A DNA stretch of 50,739 nucleotides from Planktothrix paucivesiculata PCC 9631. GTDB taxonomy: Bacteria > Cyanobacteriota > Cyanobacteriia > Cyanobacteriales > Microcoleaceae. Where the stretch lies: the NCBI RefSeq assembly GCF_900009265.2, contig NZ_LR735022.1, positions 150,364-201,102 of the forward strand, in the 5' to 3' direction. The translations under genes and the position numbers were made by a program. The first letter of the stretch is position 1. Every line of letters starts with the position of its first letter. The notes under the pieces were generated by a model. That model was not told the origin of the DNA, did no database searches, and saw only the letters and a list, made by a program, of their open reading frames with translations. Positions 16,319-25,834 of this stretch are shown in pieces.

Positions 16319-19306
16319 AATAACGGTTTGATAAAATTCCTCTAACCCAGTGACACAAACTTGATCATCAAAAATCAGATGATGGCGATCGCTCATTTGT
16401 TCAGAAAGTGTTTTGCGCCCTACGGGATCTAATCCTAATTTAACCGCAATTTTAATATATTCGGCTTCATTTTCTGCAATGGTTTCGGTTAAACCAATCA
16501 TTTTTAAGAAACTATCAGCATGACGTCCGCGCATGAATTCCCCAGGACAAGTTACAATGGGTAAATTACAGGCGATCGCTTCTAAAGATGTATTTCCTCC
16601 CGACCAAGTAAAGGTATCTAAAAACACATCAGAAAGCAAATTTAACATCAAATAATCAAACCTTTCAGGGACGTTTCGATGTAAACAATAATCTTGATCA
16701 TTTAACCCATAATGAGCAAATGCTTGTTTCAACCGAGCATTTAATAGGGTTCCTCGGAAGAATAAAAACCTAGCATTAGGAACTTTTACCGCAATTTCTG
16801 GTAGAATATAATCATATTGAGGCAAATATTTAAACGGTGCTTGACAACATAAATAAATCACCGCATCCTCGGGTAAATCATAATCTGAACGGGTTTTAAC
16901 TAAGGCTGGAATATCTTGTGGTTTGGGATAAGCAACCCCAATATTGGGCAATAAAATTAGGGTTTCTGAGTAATGTTCCTGGGAGTTTTCCGGTTCCATT
17001 AATTGACTAGAAAGAAAATAATCAATAGTGGGTAGTCCCGAGGTTACGGGATGACCCCAAGCGGTGCATTGAATCGGCACTAAACGCAACGCGGCGAGTT
17101 CCATTGTTGGGGGGTTCATACCAATTTCTGGATAGACTAAAATATGTAGTTTATCCTTAAAAATTTGTTCGGCAACCGCTTCTAAATTGTCTGGAATATG
17201 ATAGAATTTGTAGCTATATTGTCGAAACTGTTCCGTAACTGGATCGGGAGAATTGCCAGTATAATAAGAGTAAATTTCAAACTGATTATGATTAGCATAC
17301 CGCAACCAACCGGTTAACCAAAGTGACCCACTATAACAATGCAAATAATTAGAAACATATCCTACTCTGATTTTATCCTCAACTGTTGGTAGGGTTAACG
17401 CTTGAACCCATTGGGGATATTTTGCTGACATCATTTGATGGAGGAAATTACCATAAATCTGTTGTTCTTTTATAATATTTCTCGCTTGATAACCTAGGTA
17501 GAAATTAGTAAATCTTCCCATTCCTAAAAACGCCTGTTCTAAGGTTTCAGGATCATTAAAATTCGTGGTTTCAATTAAGGTTTTTAATCCTTTTCTAAAC
17601 TGTTCTTGATAATAACTAATTTCTTCAACGGAGTGATAAAACATCGGAACTATTAAATTTTTCAGTAATGTAAAAGTATAATCTTTAGGTAAACATTCCG
17701 AGGCAATTTTCGCTTGTGTAGTGGCTTCTTCTGTTCTTCCCTCATAGAGAAGATTTGTAATGAGGGTAAAGTGGAGAGGTGCAAATTGAGAATAAAGCTC
17801 TAGGGCTGTTTTTAAGATATTAATTGCACTATCATATTCTCCTAAATTCCAGTAACATTGATGAATTTTTTCATAAGTATTAACCTCTTGCTGTTGTAAA
17901 TTAAGTATTTTTTGATATTGGGCGATCGCTCCTTGATAATTCCCTAATTCATACAAGCGATCGCCAAAACTGCTACAATAAGATGCGGGATTTTTTTGCT
18001 GTTCTTTAGCCAGTTCTAAATTGTACAGAATATCAGGATTATTAGGAACAATTTCTAAAGCAATTTGATAGTTTTCTAAGGCTGATTCTATTTGATTTTG
18101 CAATAGAAAAAGATTACCTAAGTTTAAGTAACTGCCAAAATGATTGGGGTTAACATTAATTCCCTGGCGGTAAAGGGTTTCCGCTTCTATAAATTGCCCC
18201 TGTTGCGTTAAGAGATTTCCTAAGTTATTATAGGCATCAATATGATCAGGTTTTAATACGATTGTTTTTTGGTAGGCTGCGATCGCTTGTGCAATTTGAT
18301 TCAATTTTTCCAAACATTGACCTAAGTTATAGTAGCCTTCAAATCTTTCAGAATCGACTTTAATAACCTGAAAACTTGCTTGTAAAGACTGCTGATAATC
18401 TTCACTTTGATAATATAATTGACTTAAATTAATCCAAGATTCCATATGATTTTTATTCCAGTTTAAAACTATTTTATATTTATTTTCAGCTTGAGTAAAT
18501 TTATATTCGTGGTGTAATTTTACAGCCTCTTGATAAATGGTTTCTAACAAGTTTTCTAATTGCTCAATTTGTGAAATTCTTTCAATGATTTGAGGTTGAC
18601 GGTAATTAAATACAACCGATGACTCTAGGCTGATATTTCTATTAATATCTCGACTTAAAACAACCCTTCCATTGCCAACAAAAATAGATTGATAAGACTG
18701 AGATAAAAATTCTTCCTCAATTATAAATTCAGGGTTTACACTGAGAAAATCTGCGATCGCTTGCTGCACAGATGGATGGTTAACTCCCTCAATAATTATT
18801 AAAGATTGATCAGATAAAAAGGATTTTATTAACAATAAACTATACAGAACAGAACGATAATCTTTTTTCCAATCATAGACAAATAACCCAATTTTATTTT
18901 CACAATCAACAGTTTTTAATTCTAATAAAAATTCTTCGGGATCTTGATCAAAGAGAAAGACTTGTTCAGTTAAGTTGAGATTATCTAAATTATCAACTAT
19001 ATTTTCATAATTGCTTGAATTGTTTTGCTGGTAGAATGAATCAACTGCATAAGCCATGCAGTCAGGGTGGTTGACTAACGCAGCAATTAAAGTGCTAAAA
19101 GAATTTACCCCAAGTTGACAATAAATTTCCTCATCTTCTAAATCATCAACTGCCCAATTTAATAGAACACAAAAGATAATTAATTCTTCGTTTTCTAAAA
19201 TCGCCGAAAATGGCTGTAAGTCTTTAAATAATATTGATCCATGCTCCAGTAAATTTTGATTTTGATTGATGGGTGATAATTTTTTAAATAAATTTAGATA
19301 TTTCAT
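16310..19306 (-). CDS. Methyltransferase-like / TPR / GT41 (SPINDLY-OGT type) fusion protein
   Basis: 998 residues in three parts. Residues about 1-215 look like a degenerate Rossmann methyltransferase: IYCQLGVNSFSTLIAALVNH resembles motif I and the following CMAYAVDSF an acidic strand end. Residues about 245-545 hold tandem TPRs (DHIDAYNNLGNLLTQQGQF, NHFGSYLNLGNLFLLQNQI). Residues about 640-998 are the GT41 domain: IRVGYVSNYLH, QCTAWGHPVTSGLPTIDYF, and LDTFTWSGGNTSLEAIACNLP with TCPGEFMRGRHADSF. In human OGT the first motif contains a histidine (GNHP); here the aligned position appears to be Tyr. It is divergent from the plus-strand modification genes and likely transfers a sugar to protein. 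Confidence 0.85.
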   Translation of the reverse strand: MKYLNLFKKLSPINQNQNLLEHGSILFKDLQPFSAILENEELIIFCVLLNWAVDDLEDEEIYCQLGVNSFSTLIAALVNHPDCMAYAVDSFYQQNNSSNYENIVDNLDNLNLTEQVFLFDQDPEEFLLELKTVDCENKIGLFVYDWKKDYRSVLYSLLLIKSFLSDQSLIIIEGVNHPSVQQAIADFLSVNPEFIIEEEFLSQSYQSIFVGNGRVVLSRDINRNISLESSVVFNYRQPQIIERISQIEQLENLLETIYQEAVKLHHEYKFTQAENKYKIVLNWNKNHMESWINLSQLYYQSEDYQQSLQASFQVIKVDSERFEGYYNLGQCLEKLNQIAQAIAAYQKTIVLKPDHIDAYNNLGNLLTQQGQFIEAETLYRQGINVNPNHFGSYLNLGNLFLLQNQIESALENYQIALEIVPNNPDILYNLELAKEQQKNPASYCSSFGDRLYELGNYQGAIAQYQKILNLQQQEVNTYEKIHQCYWNLGEYDSAINILKTALELYSQFAPLHFTLITNLLYEGRTEEATTQAKIASECLPKDYTFTLLKNLIVPMFYHSVEEISYYQEQFRKGLKTLIETTNFNDPETLEQAFLGMGRFTNFYLGYQARNIIKEQQIYGNFLHQMMSAKYPQWVQALTLPTVEDKIRVGYVSNYLHCYSGSLWLTGWLRYANHNQFEIYSYYTGNSPDPVTEQFRQYSYKFYHIPDNLEAVAEQIFKDKLHILVYPEIGMNPPTMELAALRLVPIQCTAWGHPVTSGLPTIDYFLSSQLMEPENSQEHYSETLILLPNIGVAYPKPQDIPALVKTRSDYDLPEDAVIYLCCQAPFKYLPQYDYILPEIAVKVPNARFLFFRGTLLNARLKQAFAHYGLNDQDYCLHRNVPERFDYLMLNLLSDVFLDTFTWSGGNTSLEAIACNLPIVTCPGEFMRGRHADSFLKMIGLTETIAENEAEYIKIAVKLGLDPVGRKTLSEQMSDRHHLIFDDQVCVTGLEEFYQTVIGL

Positions 19307-19446
19307 TTTTTTAGAGAAAATGTAAGTGGGTTATTGAATCATAAAAAATCAATTAATTTTATTCTAACATATTAATCACCTTAGCAATTATTGAGTCCCA
19401 GGTTTTACTCTACCCTCGAAAGATCAATGAGTATAGAGCAGAACAT

Positions 19447-19510
19447 CGGAAAAACTATAATCAAACGAAAATGATCATTTTCCGAAAACAACAGGGTATT
19501 ATAGTATACT
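19447..19510. promoter_or_regulatory. Palindromic divergent control region
   Basis: A perfect 16-bp palindrome GAAAATGATCATTTTC lies at 19467-19482. Around it TCGGAAAA (19446-19453) pairs with TTTTCCGA (19478-19485). TATACT (19505-19510) is a possible -10 for the plus-strand gene starting at 19543. The placement between two divergent modification genes fits a shared operator. No regulator gene is adjacent. Confidence 0.5.
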
Positions 19511-19542
19511 GTAAACAGCGATCTTTAAAATCCTCCTAGTCT

Positions 19543-20796
19543 ATGAATTTTTTAGTTTTGTTAAACTGGACACAAGCAGAATCAGATCTTTTCTTGGAAC
19601 TGGAAACAATAACAAAAATATTTCTCCAACATCATGACAGAGGTAATCTATCTGTCCTTATTGATTACAATGGTATTTCTAGTCAAGAGGTTGACCTGTA
19701 TTTATCAGGTGTAATGATGAACTTACTGTTAGAAGGAGATGAACAATTAGAAACACAGCTAGATATTAGCCTAATTAGTCCAGAAAATTTTGAAGAATGG
19801 TTTAACGCTATTATAACAGTTAATTACAAAATTTTAGGAAGTAATGTTGACGAAAAGCAACTCAATGAATGGTTGAAAATAATCCCTTCAATTACGTTAG
19901 AAACAATTAGAAATACAGAAAAATATAAATTATTATCTACTATAAATGAGGAGCAAAAAATATTTAAATTACAACTAGCACACCAATGTTTTCAGGCTAA
20001 AAGATTTACAGAAGCAGCGAATTTAGGCAGAAATTTACTCTTAGATTATCCAGAGTTAGTAGAAAGAGGTTTCTCGATTCCTCTAGCTCACAGCCTAATT
20101 TTATCGTTAAATTGGTATGAGGTTGCAGCTAATCTTTCCCCAGGAATTAATTATCTCCTGACATCGGGGTGGCTTAATTCACTGTATCAGAGTAAACCTG
20201 TAACCCAAGATAATCGACCGATTCCCTGGTATACTTATCCGACGATTGAATTTTTAGAAGATAAAGTTAGGCCGGATTTTAAAGTATTTGAATTTGGCGC
20301 CGGTCAATCTACCTTATGGTGGTCTGAGCGAGTTTTAGAAGTGATTTCCATTGAAAATGATCCCAATTGGTTTCAAGAAATTAACTCTAAAATGCCTAAT
20401 AATGTGCAACTCTTTTTAAAAGAGAATGAAACGGAGTATGCGGAAATGATCAAACAATTTCCCCTAGATTATTTTGATGTTATTATTGTGGATGGAGCCA
20501 ATCGAAACCAATGTTTAGAACTTAGTTTAAATCATATCAAAGAAACGGGTCTAATCATTTTTGATAATACAGATGATTATAATTACGATCCCTCAGTTAA
20601 ATTATTAGCATCTGAAGGTTATAAACGTTTAGATTTCTGGGGACTAATTCCCTGCTATACCTATAAAAACTGTACTTCACTATTCTTTAAAAAACTTGAT
20701 ATTTTAGATAATCAGGAACTTCCCAGCCAGAAAAAATCTCTTTTGGGTAAAGGATGTTTTCACGTCATGAATCCAAAACCGAATCAAGCTCAATAA
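19543..20796 (+). CDS. SAM-dependent methyltransferase-fold protein with N-terminal shared module
   Basis: 417 residues. Residues 1 to about 100 are the alpha/beta module shared with the next two proteins: MNFLVLLNWTQAESD, LSVLIDYNGIS, LSGVMMNLLLE. Residues about 215-360 show a Rossmann methyltransferase pattern: FKVFEFGAGQSTLWWSERV (motif I with EFGAGQST), VISIEND (acidic end of strand 2), YFDVIIVDGANRNQCLEL and GLIIFDNTDDY. The acceptor is unknown. It is first in a run of three plus-strand genes with methyl- and glycosyltransferase domains, 55 bp from the next. No strong Shine-Dalgarno sequence is seen. Confidence 0.8.
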   Translation: MNFLVLLNWTQAESDLFLELETITKIFLQHHDRGNLSVLIDYNGISSQEVDLYLSGVMMNLLLEGDEQLETQLDISLISPENFEEWFNAIITVNYKILGSNVDEKQLNEWLKIIPSITLETIRNTEKYKLLSTINEEQKIFKLQLAHQCFQAKRFTEAANLGRNLLLDYPELVERGFSIPLAHSLILSLNWYEVAANLSPGINYLLTSGWLNSLYQSKPVTQDNRPIPWYTYPTIEFLEDKVRPDFKVFEFGAGQSTLWWSERVLEVISIENDPNWFQEINSKMPNNVQLFLKENETEYAEMIKQFPLDYFDVIIVDGANRNQCLELSLNHIKETGLIIFDNTDDYNYDPSVKLLASEGYKRLDFWGLIPCYTYKNCTSLFFKKLDILDNQELPSQKKSLLGKGCFHVMNPKPNQAQ

Positions 20797-20851
20797 AATT
20801 CAGATCAAATTCTAATTATTAGATTTATAAATTGTAAAGAGGGTTTAACGA

Positions 20852-23206
20852 ATGAGTAACTTTCTATCACAGATTGCTTCAAAAAACCAGCATTTAATTA
20901 AGTTTCTTTTAGAAAGCGGAAGACCTATTAAAATTGAGTTAGGTTCTTCACAAAAAAGAATGGAGGGGTGGATCACAATGGATTTAGATCCTAAAAGTGA
21001 TTTATGTATGGACTTATCACAACCCTTACCTTTTCCTGATAACTGTGTAGAAGAAATTTATTCATCCCATCTACTTGAACACTTTTCTTTTCCTGATCCG
21101 ATGGTTAACTTTCTGTCCGAATGTTATCGGATATTGAAACCAAGAGGATTTTTTAAAATTGCTGTTCCTAACGCCAGAATCTATATAGAATCCTATGAAA
21201 ATCCCGAACAATTTGATCCTCAAAAATATTGTCTTTATACACCGGCTTATCACTATCATTCCAAAATAGATTTTATTAACTATATTGCTTATATGGACGG
21301 TCATCATCGTTATCTTTTTGATGAAGAAAATTTACCAAAAGTCATTGCTCATGGTGGATTTGAAAATGTGAAACTCAGAGATTTTGAACCAGGGTTAGAT
21401 TTAGAGTCCAGAAAGCATGAGTCAATTTATGCAGAAGCAATAAAACCAGGGGCGAGTTATCCAGTAACAGCTATCTTTAAAAGTGAACAAAAACCAAAAC
21501 TAAAAACTCCTGTTTGTTTAATGATTTTCAATAGACCAGACACAACACAGCAAGTGTTTAATGTGATTCGTCAGATTCAACCTGAAAAACTTCTAGTTAT
21601 TGCTGATGGCCCTCGATTGAATGTCGTCGGTGAAGCCGAAAAATGTGCCGCGACTCGAGCGATTATTAATCAGGTGGATTGGGATTGTGAAGTTTTAACC
21701 AACTATTCTGAGATTAATTTAGGCTGTCGTCATCGGGTTTCGAGTGGATTAACTTGGGTATTTAACACCGTTGAAGAAGCCATTATTCTCGAAGATGATT
21801 GCTTACCGGATGTTACCTTTTTCCGATTTTGTGAAGAATTATTAGAACGTTATCGTCATGAGCCCAACATCATGACAATCTCAGGAAATAACTTTCAATC
21901 TCGACAAAATAATCAACAGGTAAGCTACTACTTTTCTCGATATAATCATCTCTGGGGTTGGGCGACTTGGCGCAGAGCCTGGAAATTCTATGATTTGGAT
22001 ATGAAATTGTGGCCAGAAATAAGAGATAGCAACGGTTTAGAAAAAATACTAGAACATTCTGCTGTAAACGTCGCTGAATGTAAAGAAGTTTTTCAAGCTG
22101 CTTATGAAGGATATAATACCTGGGATCATGCTTGGACATTTGCGTGTTGGGTTCATGGAGGCTTAACGATTTTTCCCCATGTTAATTTGGTTTCTAATAT
22201 TGGTTTTAGGAAAGATGCAACCCATACAACAGATCAATCCCCATTTGCCAATTTACCCACAAAACCGATGAGTTTTCCCTTGCAACATCCTACTGTTGTG
22301 ATGCGTAACACTCAATCTAATAATTTGACTGAGGCTATTATGTTTGGTTCTATATTATATGAGAATATTAGTCACCTCAAATTAAAAGAAATCAATCTGC
22401 TTTTATTCCTTGATTGGACTCAAGAAGAAGATCAACTATATTCCCAGTTAAGTGCTGTTATTAAAACCCTGGTTAATCACCCTGATAAAGCTCAAATTAA
22501 ACTGTTGATTGATCATCAAAAAATCAGTGACGAAGAAGCAGATTTAATGTTATCCAGTATGATGATGAATCTGTTGATGGAAGATGAATTAGATGTAGAA
22601 CAGGGGCCAGATATTACCCTCGTGGGTCAATTAACTCAACCTCAGTGGAGCAATTTACTGTCTGTTGCTCAAGGTCGCATTCGTTTAGAGTCTGAAAACT
22701 TAGCTGGTCTTGACGCTGTTGATGCAGAGCAAATGCCTCAGTTTCCCTTAGAACAGTTACTCGATTGGCGGGGTCTTCAGTTAAAAAATAATCATTGGGA
22801 ATTGTGGAAGCTAAAAGACAAAAACTACATTGCATTTCCAGATTGGAAGCAACCTGAAGAAACGCTTTATTTAGAGTTAGCTAATCTATTTAAATTAGTG
22901 GCTTCTCTACCTAACAAAAATTCAATTACAGTATATCTAAATAGTCATAATATTTCTGATGAAGATGCGAATCTAATTTTATCTAGTATCTTTATGAATT
23001 TATTCATGGAAACGGAAGTAGATATAACCGAAGGATTAGAAATTCTTTTGACCGGACGATTAAGCGATGTACAAAGTCAGGCTTTATACTCTCGTTTAAC
23101 TGCCCGGATAATTTTAGAGCATGAAGATAAAATTGCAATCTCATCTATGGGAGGAAAACCCCTACCTATTTGGGTAATTCCTGAAGAAAGTGTTGCTTAT
23201 CCATAG
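20852..23206 (+). CDS. Methyltransferase / glycosyltransferase fusion with two C-terminal shared modules
   Basis: 784 residues. Part one (about 20-200) is a class I methyltransferase: IELGSSQKRMEGWITMDLDP, DLSQPLPFPDN, SSHLLEHFSFPDP, CYRILKPRGFFKIAVPN. Part two (about 215-480) is a GT2-like/GNT-I-like glycosyltransferase: PVCLMIFNRPDTTQQVF, LLVIADGPR, and EAIILEDDCLPDVTFFRFC, with the acidic EDD as probable metal site, then YNHLWGWATWRRAW. Part three has two copies of the shared module, about 507-620 (INLLLFLDWTQEED, MMMNLLMEDEL) and 655-770 (NYIAFPDWKQPEE, IFMNLFMETEV). The domain order suggests one polypeptide that both glycosylates and methylates a glycan or glycoprotein. Confidence 0.85.
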   Translation: MSNFLSQIASKNQHLIKFLLESGRPIKIELGSSQKRMEGWITMDLDPKSDLCMDLSQPLPFPDNCVEEIYSSHLLEHFSFPDPMVNFLSECYRILKPRGFFKIAVPNARIYIESYENPEQFDPQKYCLYTPAYHYHSKIDFINYIAYMDGHHRYLFDEENLPKVIAHGGFENVKLRDFEPGLDLESRKHESIYAEAIKPGASYPVTAIFKSEQKPKLKTPVCLMIFNRPDTTQQVFNVIRQIQPEKLLVIADGPRLNVVGEAEKCAATRAIINQVDWDCEVLTNYSEINLGCRHRVSSGLTWVFNTVEEAIILEDDCLPDVTFFRFCEELLERYRHEPNIMTISGNNFQSRQNNQQVSYYFSRYNHLWGWATWRRAWKFYDLDMKLWPEIRDSNGLEKILEHSAVNVAECKEVFQAAYEGYNTWDHAWTFACWVHGGLTIFPHVNLVSNIGFRKDATHTTDQSPFANLPTKPMSFPLQHPTVVMRNTQSNNLTEAIMFGSILYENISHLKLKEINLLLFLDWTQEEDQLYSQLSAVIKTLVNHPDKAQIKLLIDHQKISDEEADLMLSSMMMNLLMEDELDVEQGPDITLVGQLTQPQWSNLLSVAQGRIRLESENLAGLDAVDAEQMPQFPLEQLLDWRGLQLKNNHWELWKLKDKNYIAFPDWKQPEETLYLELANLFKLVASLPNKNSITVYLNSHNISDEDANLILSSIFMNLFMETEVDITEGLEILLTGRLSDVQSQALYSRLTARIILEHEDKIAISSMGGKPLPIWVIPEESVAYP

Positions 23207-23429
23207 CAGTGCTTGGCAATGTTAAACAGAGTTTATACAATATAATGAAAGCTTGTCCTAATCAATAAGTTCAATTAAGATAAGAGGGAACGTGATCGTT
23301 TTTACAGTCGCATCGGGTATCTTAGAAATAAAGTAGTTTTGATCAACTAGAAATAAAAATTTAGTTATAGTTTAGATCGGGAAACTCTAAGATAACTCAT
23401 AATCTTAAGCAAATTTATCAATATTATTT
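23207..23429. other. Intergenic region before the third fusion gene
   Basis: 223 AT-rich bases. TATAAT at 23241-23246 is a candidate -10, but no -35 lies at proper spacing. The distance from there to the next start is about 185 bp, so either a long leader exists or the promoter is elsewhere. No coding frame or RNA gene is apparent. Confidence 0.4.
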
Positions 23430-25724
23430 ATGAAATGTAAAGTTTGTGATTCTCAGTCGAATTATTTTGCTACGGCTCAAATTCTCAATAAGTATGATAT
23501 TAGTTATTTCCAGTGTTCAAATTGCGGATTTATTCAAACTGAAGAACCTTACTGGTTAGAAGAAGCATATTCTAATGCAATAGCGATGAGTGATGTTGGG
23601 TTGGTGTTCAGAAACTTAATGTTTTCTGATGTTACCAGTAAACTAATTTTTAATTTTTTTGACCATCAGAGCAAATTTTTAGATTATGGAGCCGGATATG
23701 GATTATTTGTTAGGTTAATGAGAGATAATGGTTTTGATTTTTATTGGTTTGATAAATTTTGTAATAATTTGTTTGCTCAAAGTTTCGAGATTAATTTAGA
23801 TGCGGCTGAAAATAATAGCTTTGAAATTGTAACAGCTTTTGAAGTCTTTGAACATCTGATTAATCCTAGTATTGAGTTAGAAAATCTCTTAAAAATATCC
23901 TCAACTATTTTATTGAGTACAGAGCTACTCCCGGTTAGCAATCCCAAACCGAATGACTGGTGGTATTATGTTTTACATGAAGGTCAACATATTTCAATTT
24001 ATACCCATCATTCTCTGAGAATTTTAGCAGAGCGATATGATTTAAACTTTTACTCTAATGGCAGTTCATTACATTTATTAACAAAAAAAGAATTACCTTG
24101 TAACCCGTTTGAACAATTATCCCGTCAGCAACTTAAAAAAGTAGAAAAATCATCTTTAATTAGCCAAGACTTTAACAATATTCTGGAAAAATATTTTCCC
24201 TCTAATTCAGTAAACAGCATTAATACAGAATCATCCTTGTCCTCCAATTTAGAGACATCAAGGTTAAATAGCCCTCTGAATATTATGATTGATGGGGTCT
24301 TTTTCCAAATGTTTAAAACCGGAATAGCCCGGGTTTGGCAATCGTTATTTTTAGAATGGGCAGTTAACGGATTTGGTCAAAATATTATTGTTTTAGATCG
24401 AGCAGAAACAGCCCCCAAAATAGCAGGAATTAGGTATCTTTCCGTTCCAGCCTATGACTATTCTAAAACAGAAGTTGACCGCCAGATGCTTCAAGAAGTT
24501 TGTGATCAAGAAGCAGCAGACTTATTTGTTTCAACTTACTATACAACGCCCCTATCAACACCATCGGTTTTTATAGCCTATGATATGATTCCTGAAATTT
24601 TAGGGGCGAACCTAGATGAACCGATGTGGCGGGAAAAACATCTAGGAATTGCCCATGCGTCAGCTTATATTTCCATTTCAGAAAGTACGGCAAATGACCT
24701 AGTTAAATTATTTCCAAATATCAATTCTAAAATTACGGTTGCTCACTGCGGAATTTCTCAGACTTTCTATCCGGCACCCCCAGGAGAAATTATTCAATTT
24801 AAAACTAAATATGGAATTAATAAACCCTATTTTCTATTAGTTGGAGCCGGTAGTGATTATAAAAATGCTGTTTTGTTCTTTCGAGGGTTTTCTCAACTTT
24901 ATAGCAAATCAGCATTTGATGTGATCTGTACAGGAGCAGGTTATTTATTAGGACACGAATATCGAGAGTTAGCAGCAGGTAGTACAGTTCATTCTTTGTA
25001 CCTCAGTGATGAAGAACTCAGGGTCGCTTATTCAGGAGCCACCGCCCTAGTTTATCCCTCTAAATATGAAGGCTTTGGAATGCCCATTGCAGAAGCTTTA
25101 GCCTGTGGTTGTCCGGTTATTACTTGTGCAAATGCCTCGATTCCAGAAGTGGCAGGAGAGGCAGCAATTTATATTAAAGATGATGATATTGATGCCATGA
25201 CTGATGCACTTTGCGAGGTACAAAAACTCAAATCCCGTAATATTTTGAGGGCGAAGGGATTGGAACAAATACGGAAGTTTTCTTGGTCAAAAATGGCTAA
25301 TATTATTAGTTCTGCTTTAATTGATGCCACACTTCTGCGTTTAAACCTGAGAGAGATTAATTTAGTTGTTTTTCCCGATTGGAGCCAGCCGGAAGAAGTG
25401 CTTTGTCCTGAATTAACAAGTATAATTAAAACGCTAACAACTCATTCCAAGTGCAGCCAGATCACCTTACTCATTGATCATCAAAACCTATCAGATGAAG
25501 ATGCAAATTTAGCATTGTCTAGTGTGATGATGAATTTGTTAATGGAAGAAGAATTAGAGCTTGATGAAGGTGTAGAAATTGTTTTAATAGGTCAGCTAAA
25601 TTCTAGCCAGTGGTCTGCTTTATGTTCTCAACTCCAGGGTCGAATTAAGTTAAATGCTGAAAATCAAAATGCGATCGCATCTGTCGGAGCAGAAATCATC
25701 CCAATTTATGATTTAGAACACTAA
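23430..25724 (+). CDS. Methyltransferase / GT4 glycosyltransferase fusion with C-terminal shared module
   Basis: 764 residues. The N-terminus has a CxxC...CxxC zinc-ribbon-like element (MKCKVCD, FQCSNCGFIQ), as found ahead of some sugar methyltransferases. A class I methyltransferase follows (KFLDYGAGYGLFVRLMRDNG, ITAFEVFEHL-like EIVTAFEVFEHLINP, about 80-215). Residues about 283-630 are a GT-B family 4 glycosyltransferase: FLLVGAGSDYKNAVLFFRGF and YPSKYEGFGMPIAEALACG with PEVAGEAAIYI, the Ex7E region. Residues about 637-755 are the shared module (INLVVFPDWSQPEE, LLIDHQNLSDEDANL, MMNLLMEEEL). It probably acts on sugars or glycoproteins at the membrane surface. Confidence 0.87.
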   Translation: MKCKVCDSQSNYFATAQILNKYDISYFQCSNCGFIQTEEPYWLEEAYSNAIAMSDVGLVFRNLMFSDVTSKLIFNFFDHQSKFLDYGAGYGLFVRLMRDNGFDFYWFDKFCNNLFAQSFEINLDAAENNSFEIVTAFEVFEHLINPSIELENLLKISSTILLSTELLPVSNPKPNDWWYYVLHEGQHISIYTHHSLRILAERYDLNFYSNGSSLHLLTKKELPCNPFEQLSRQQLKKVEKSSLISQDFNNILEKYFPSNSVNSINTESSLSSNLETSRLNSPLNIMIDGVFFQMFKTGIARVWQSLFLEWAVNGFGQNIIVLDRAETAPKIAGIRYLSVPAYDYSKTEVDRQMLQEVCDQEAADLFVSTYYTTPLSTPSVFIAYDMIPEILGANLDEPMWREKHLGIAHASAYISISESTANDLVKLFPNINSKITVAHCGISQTFYPAPPGEIIQFKTKYGINKPYFLLVGAGSDYKNAVLFFRGFSQLYSKSAFDVICTGAGYLLGHEYRELAAGSTVHSLYLSDEELRVAYSGATALVYPSKYEGFGMPIAEALACGCPVITCANASIPEVAGEAAIYIKDDDIDAMTDALCEVQKLKSRNILRAKGLEQIRKFSWSKMANIISSALIDATLLRLNLREINLVVFPDWSQPEEVLCPELTSIIKTLTTHSKCSQITLLIDHQNLSDEDANLALSSVMMNLLMEEELELDEGVEIVLIGQLNSSQWSALCSQLQGRIKLNAENQNAIASVGAEIIPIYDLEH

Positions 25725-25753
25725 AAACTTGCCTTTATTAACCCTTTAAAACT

Positions 25754-25789
25754 GGTCGTAGAAACGTTAAATGGAACATCTCTACGACC
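25754..25789. repeat. GGTCGTAGA/TCTACGACC palindromic element
   Basis: GGTCGTAGA (25754-25762) pairs perfectly with TCTACGACC (25781-25789), and inner bases continue the pairing imperfectly (ACGTT against GGAACA). This is a degenerate form of a GTAGAGACGTT...-type palindrome widely seen between cyanobacterial genes. It lies between two convergent genes and may also end transcription. Confidence 0.6.
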
Positions 25790-25834
25790 GAAATTGATTT
25801 CATGGCTGACTTTTTTAAAAAGTATTCTTTAACA

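Noticed and set aside
23213-23246. TTGGCA and TATAAT as a full promoter for the third fusion gene
   Set aside because: The spacer would be 22 bp, too long. Only the -10 is kept as a weak candidate.
18760-25670. About 6.9 kb with no HIP1 octamer over the fusion-enzyme genes, as a sign of recent transfer
   Set aside because: A similar gap without HIP1 occurs at about 40.9-48.0 kb among ordinary genes, so the absence is not informative by eye.
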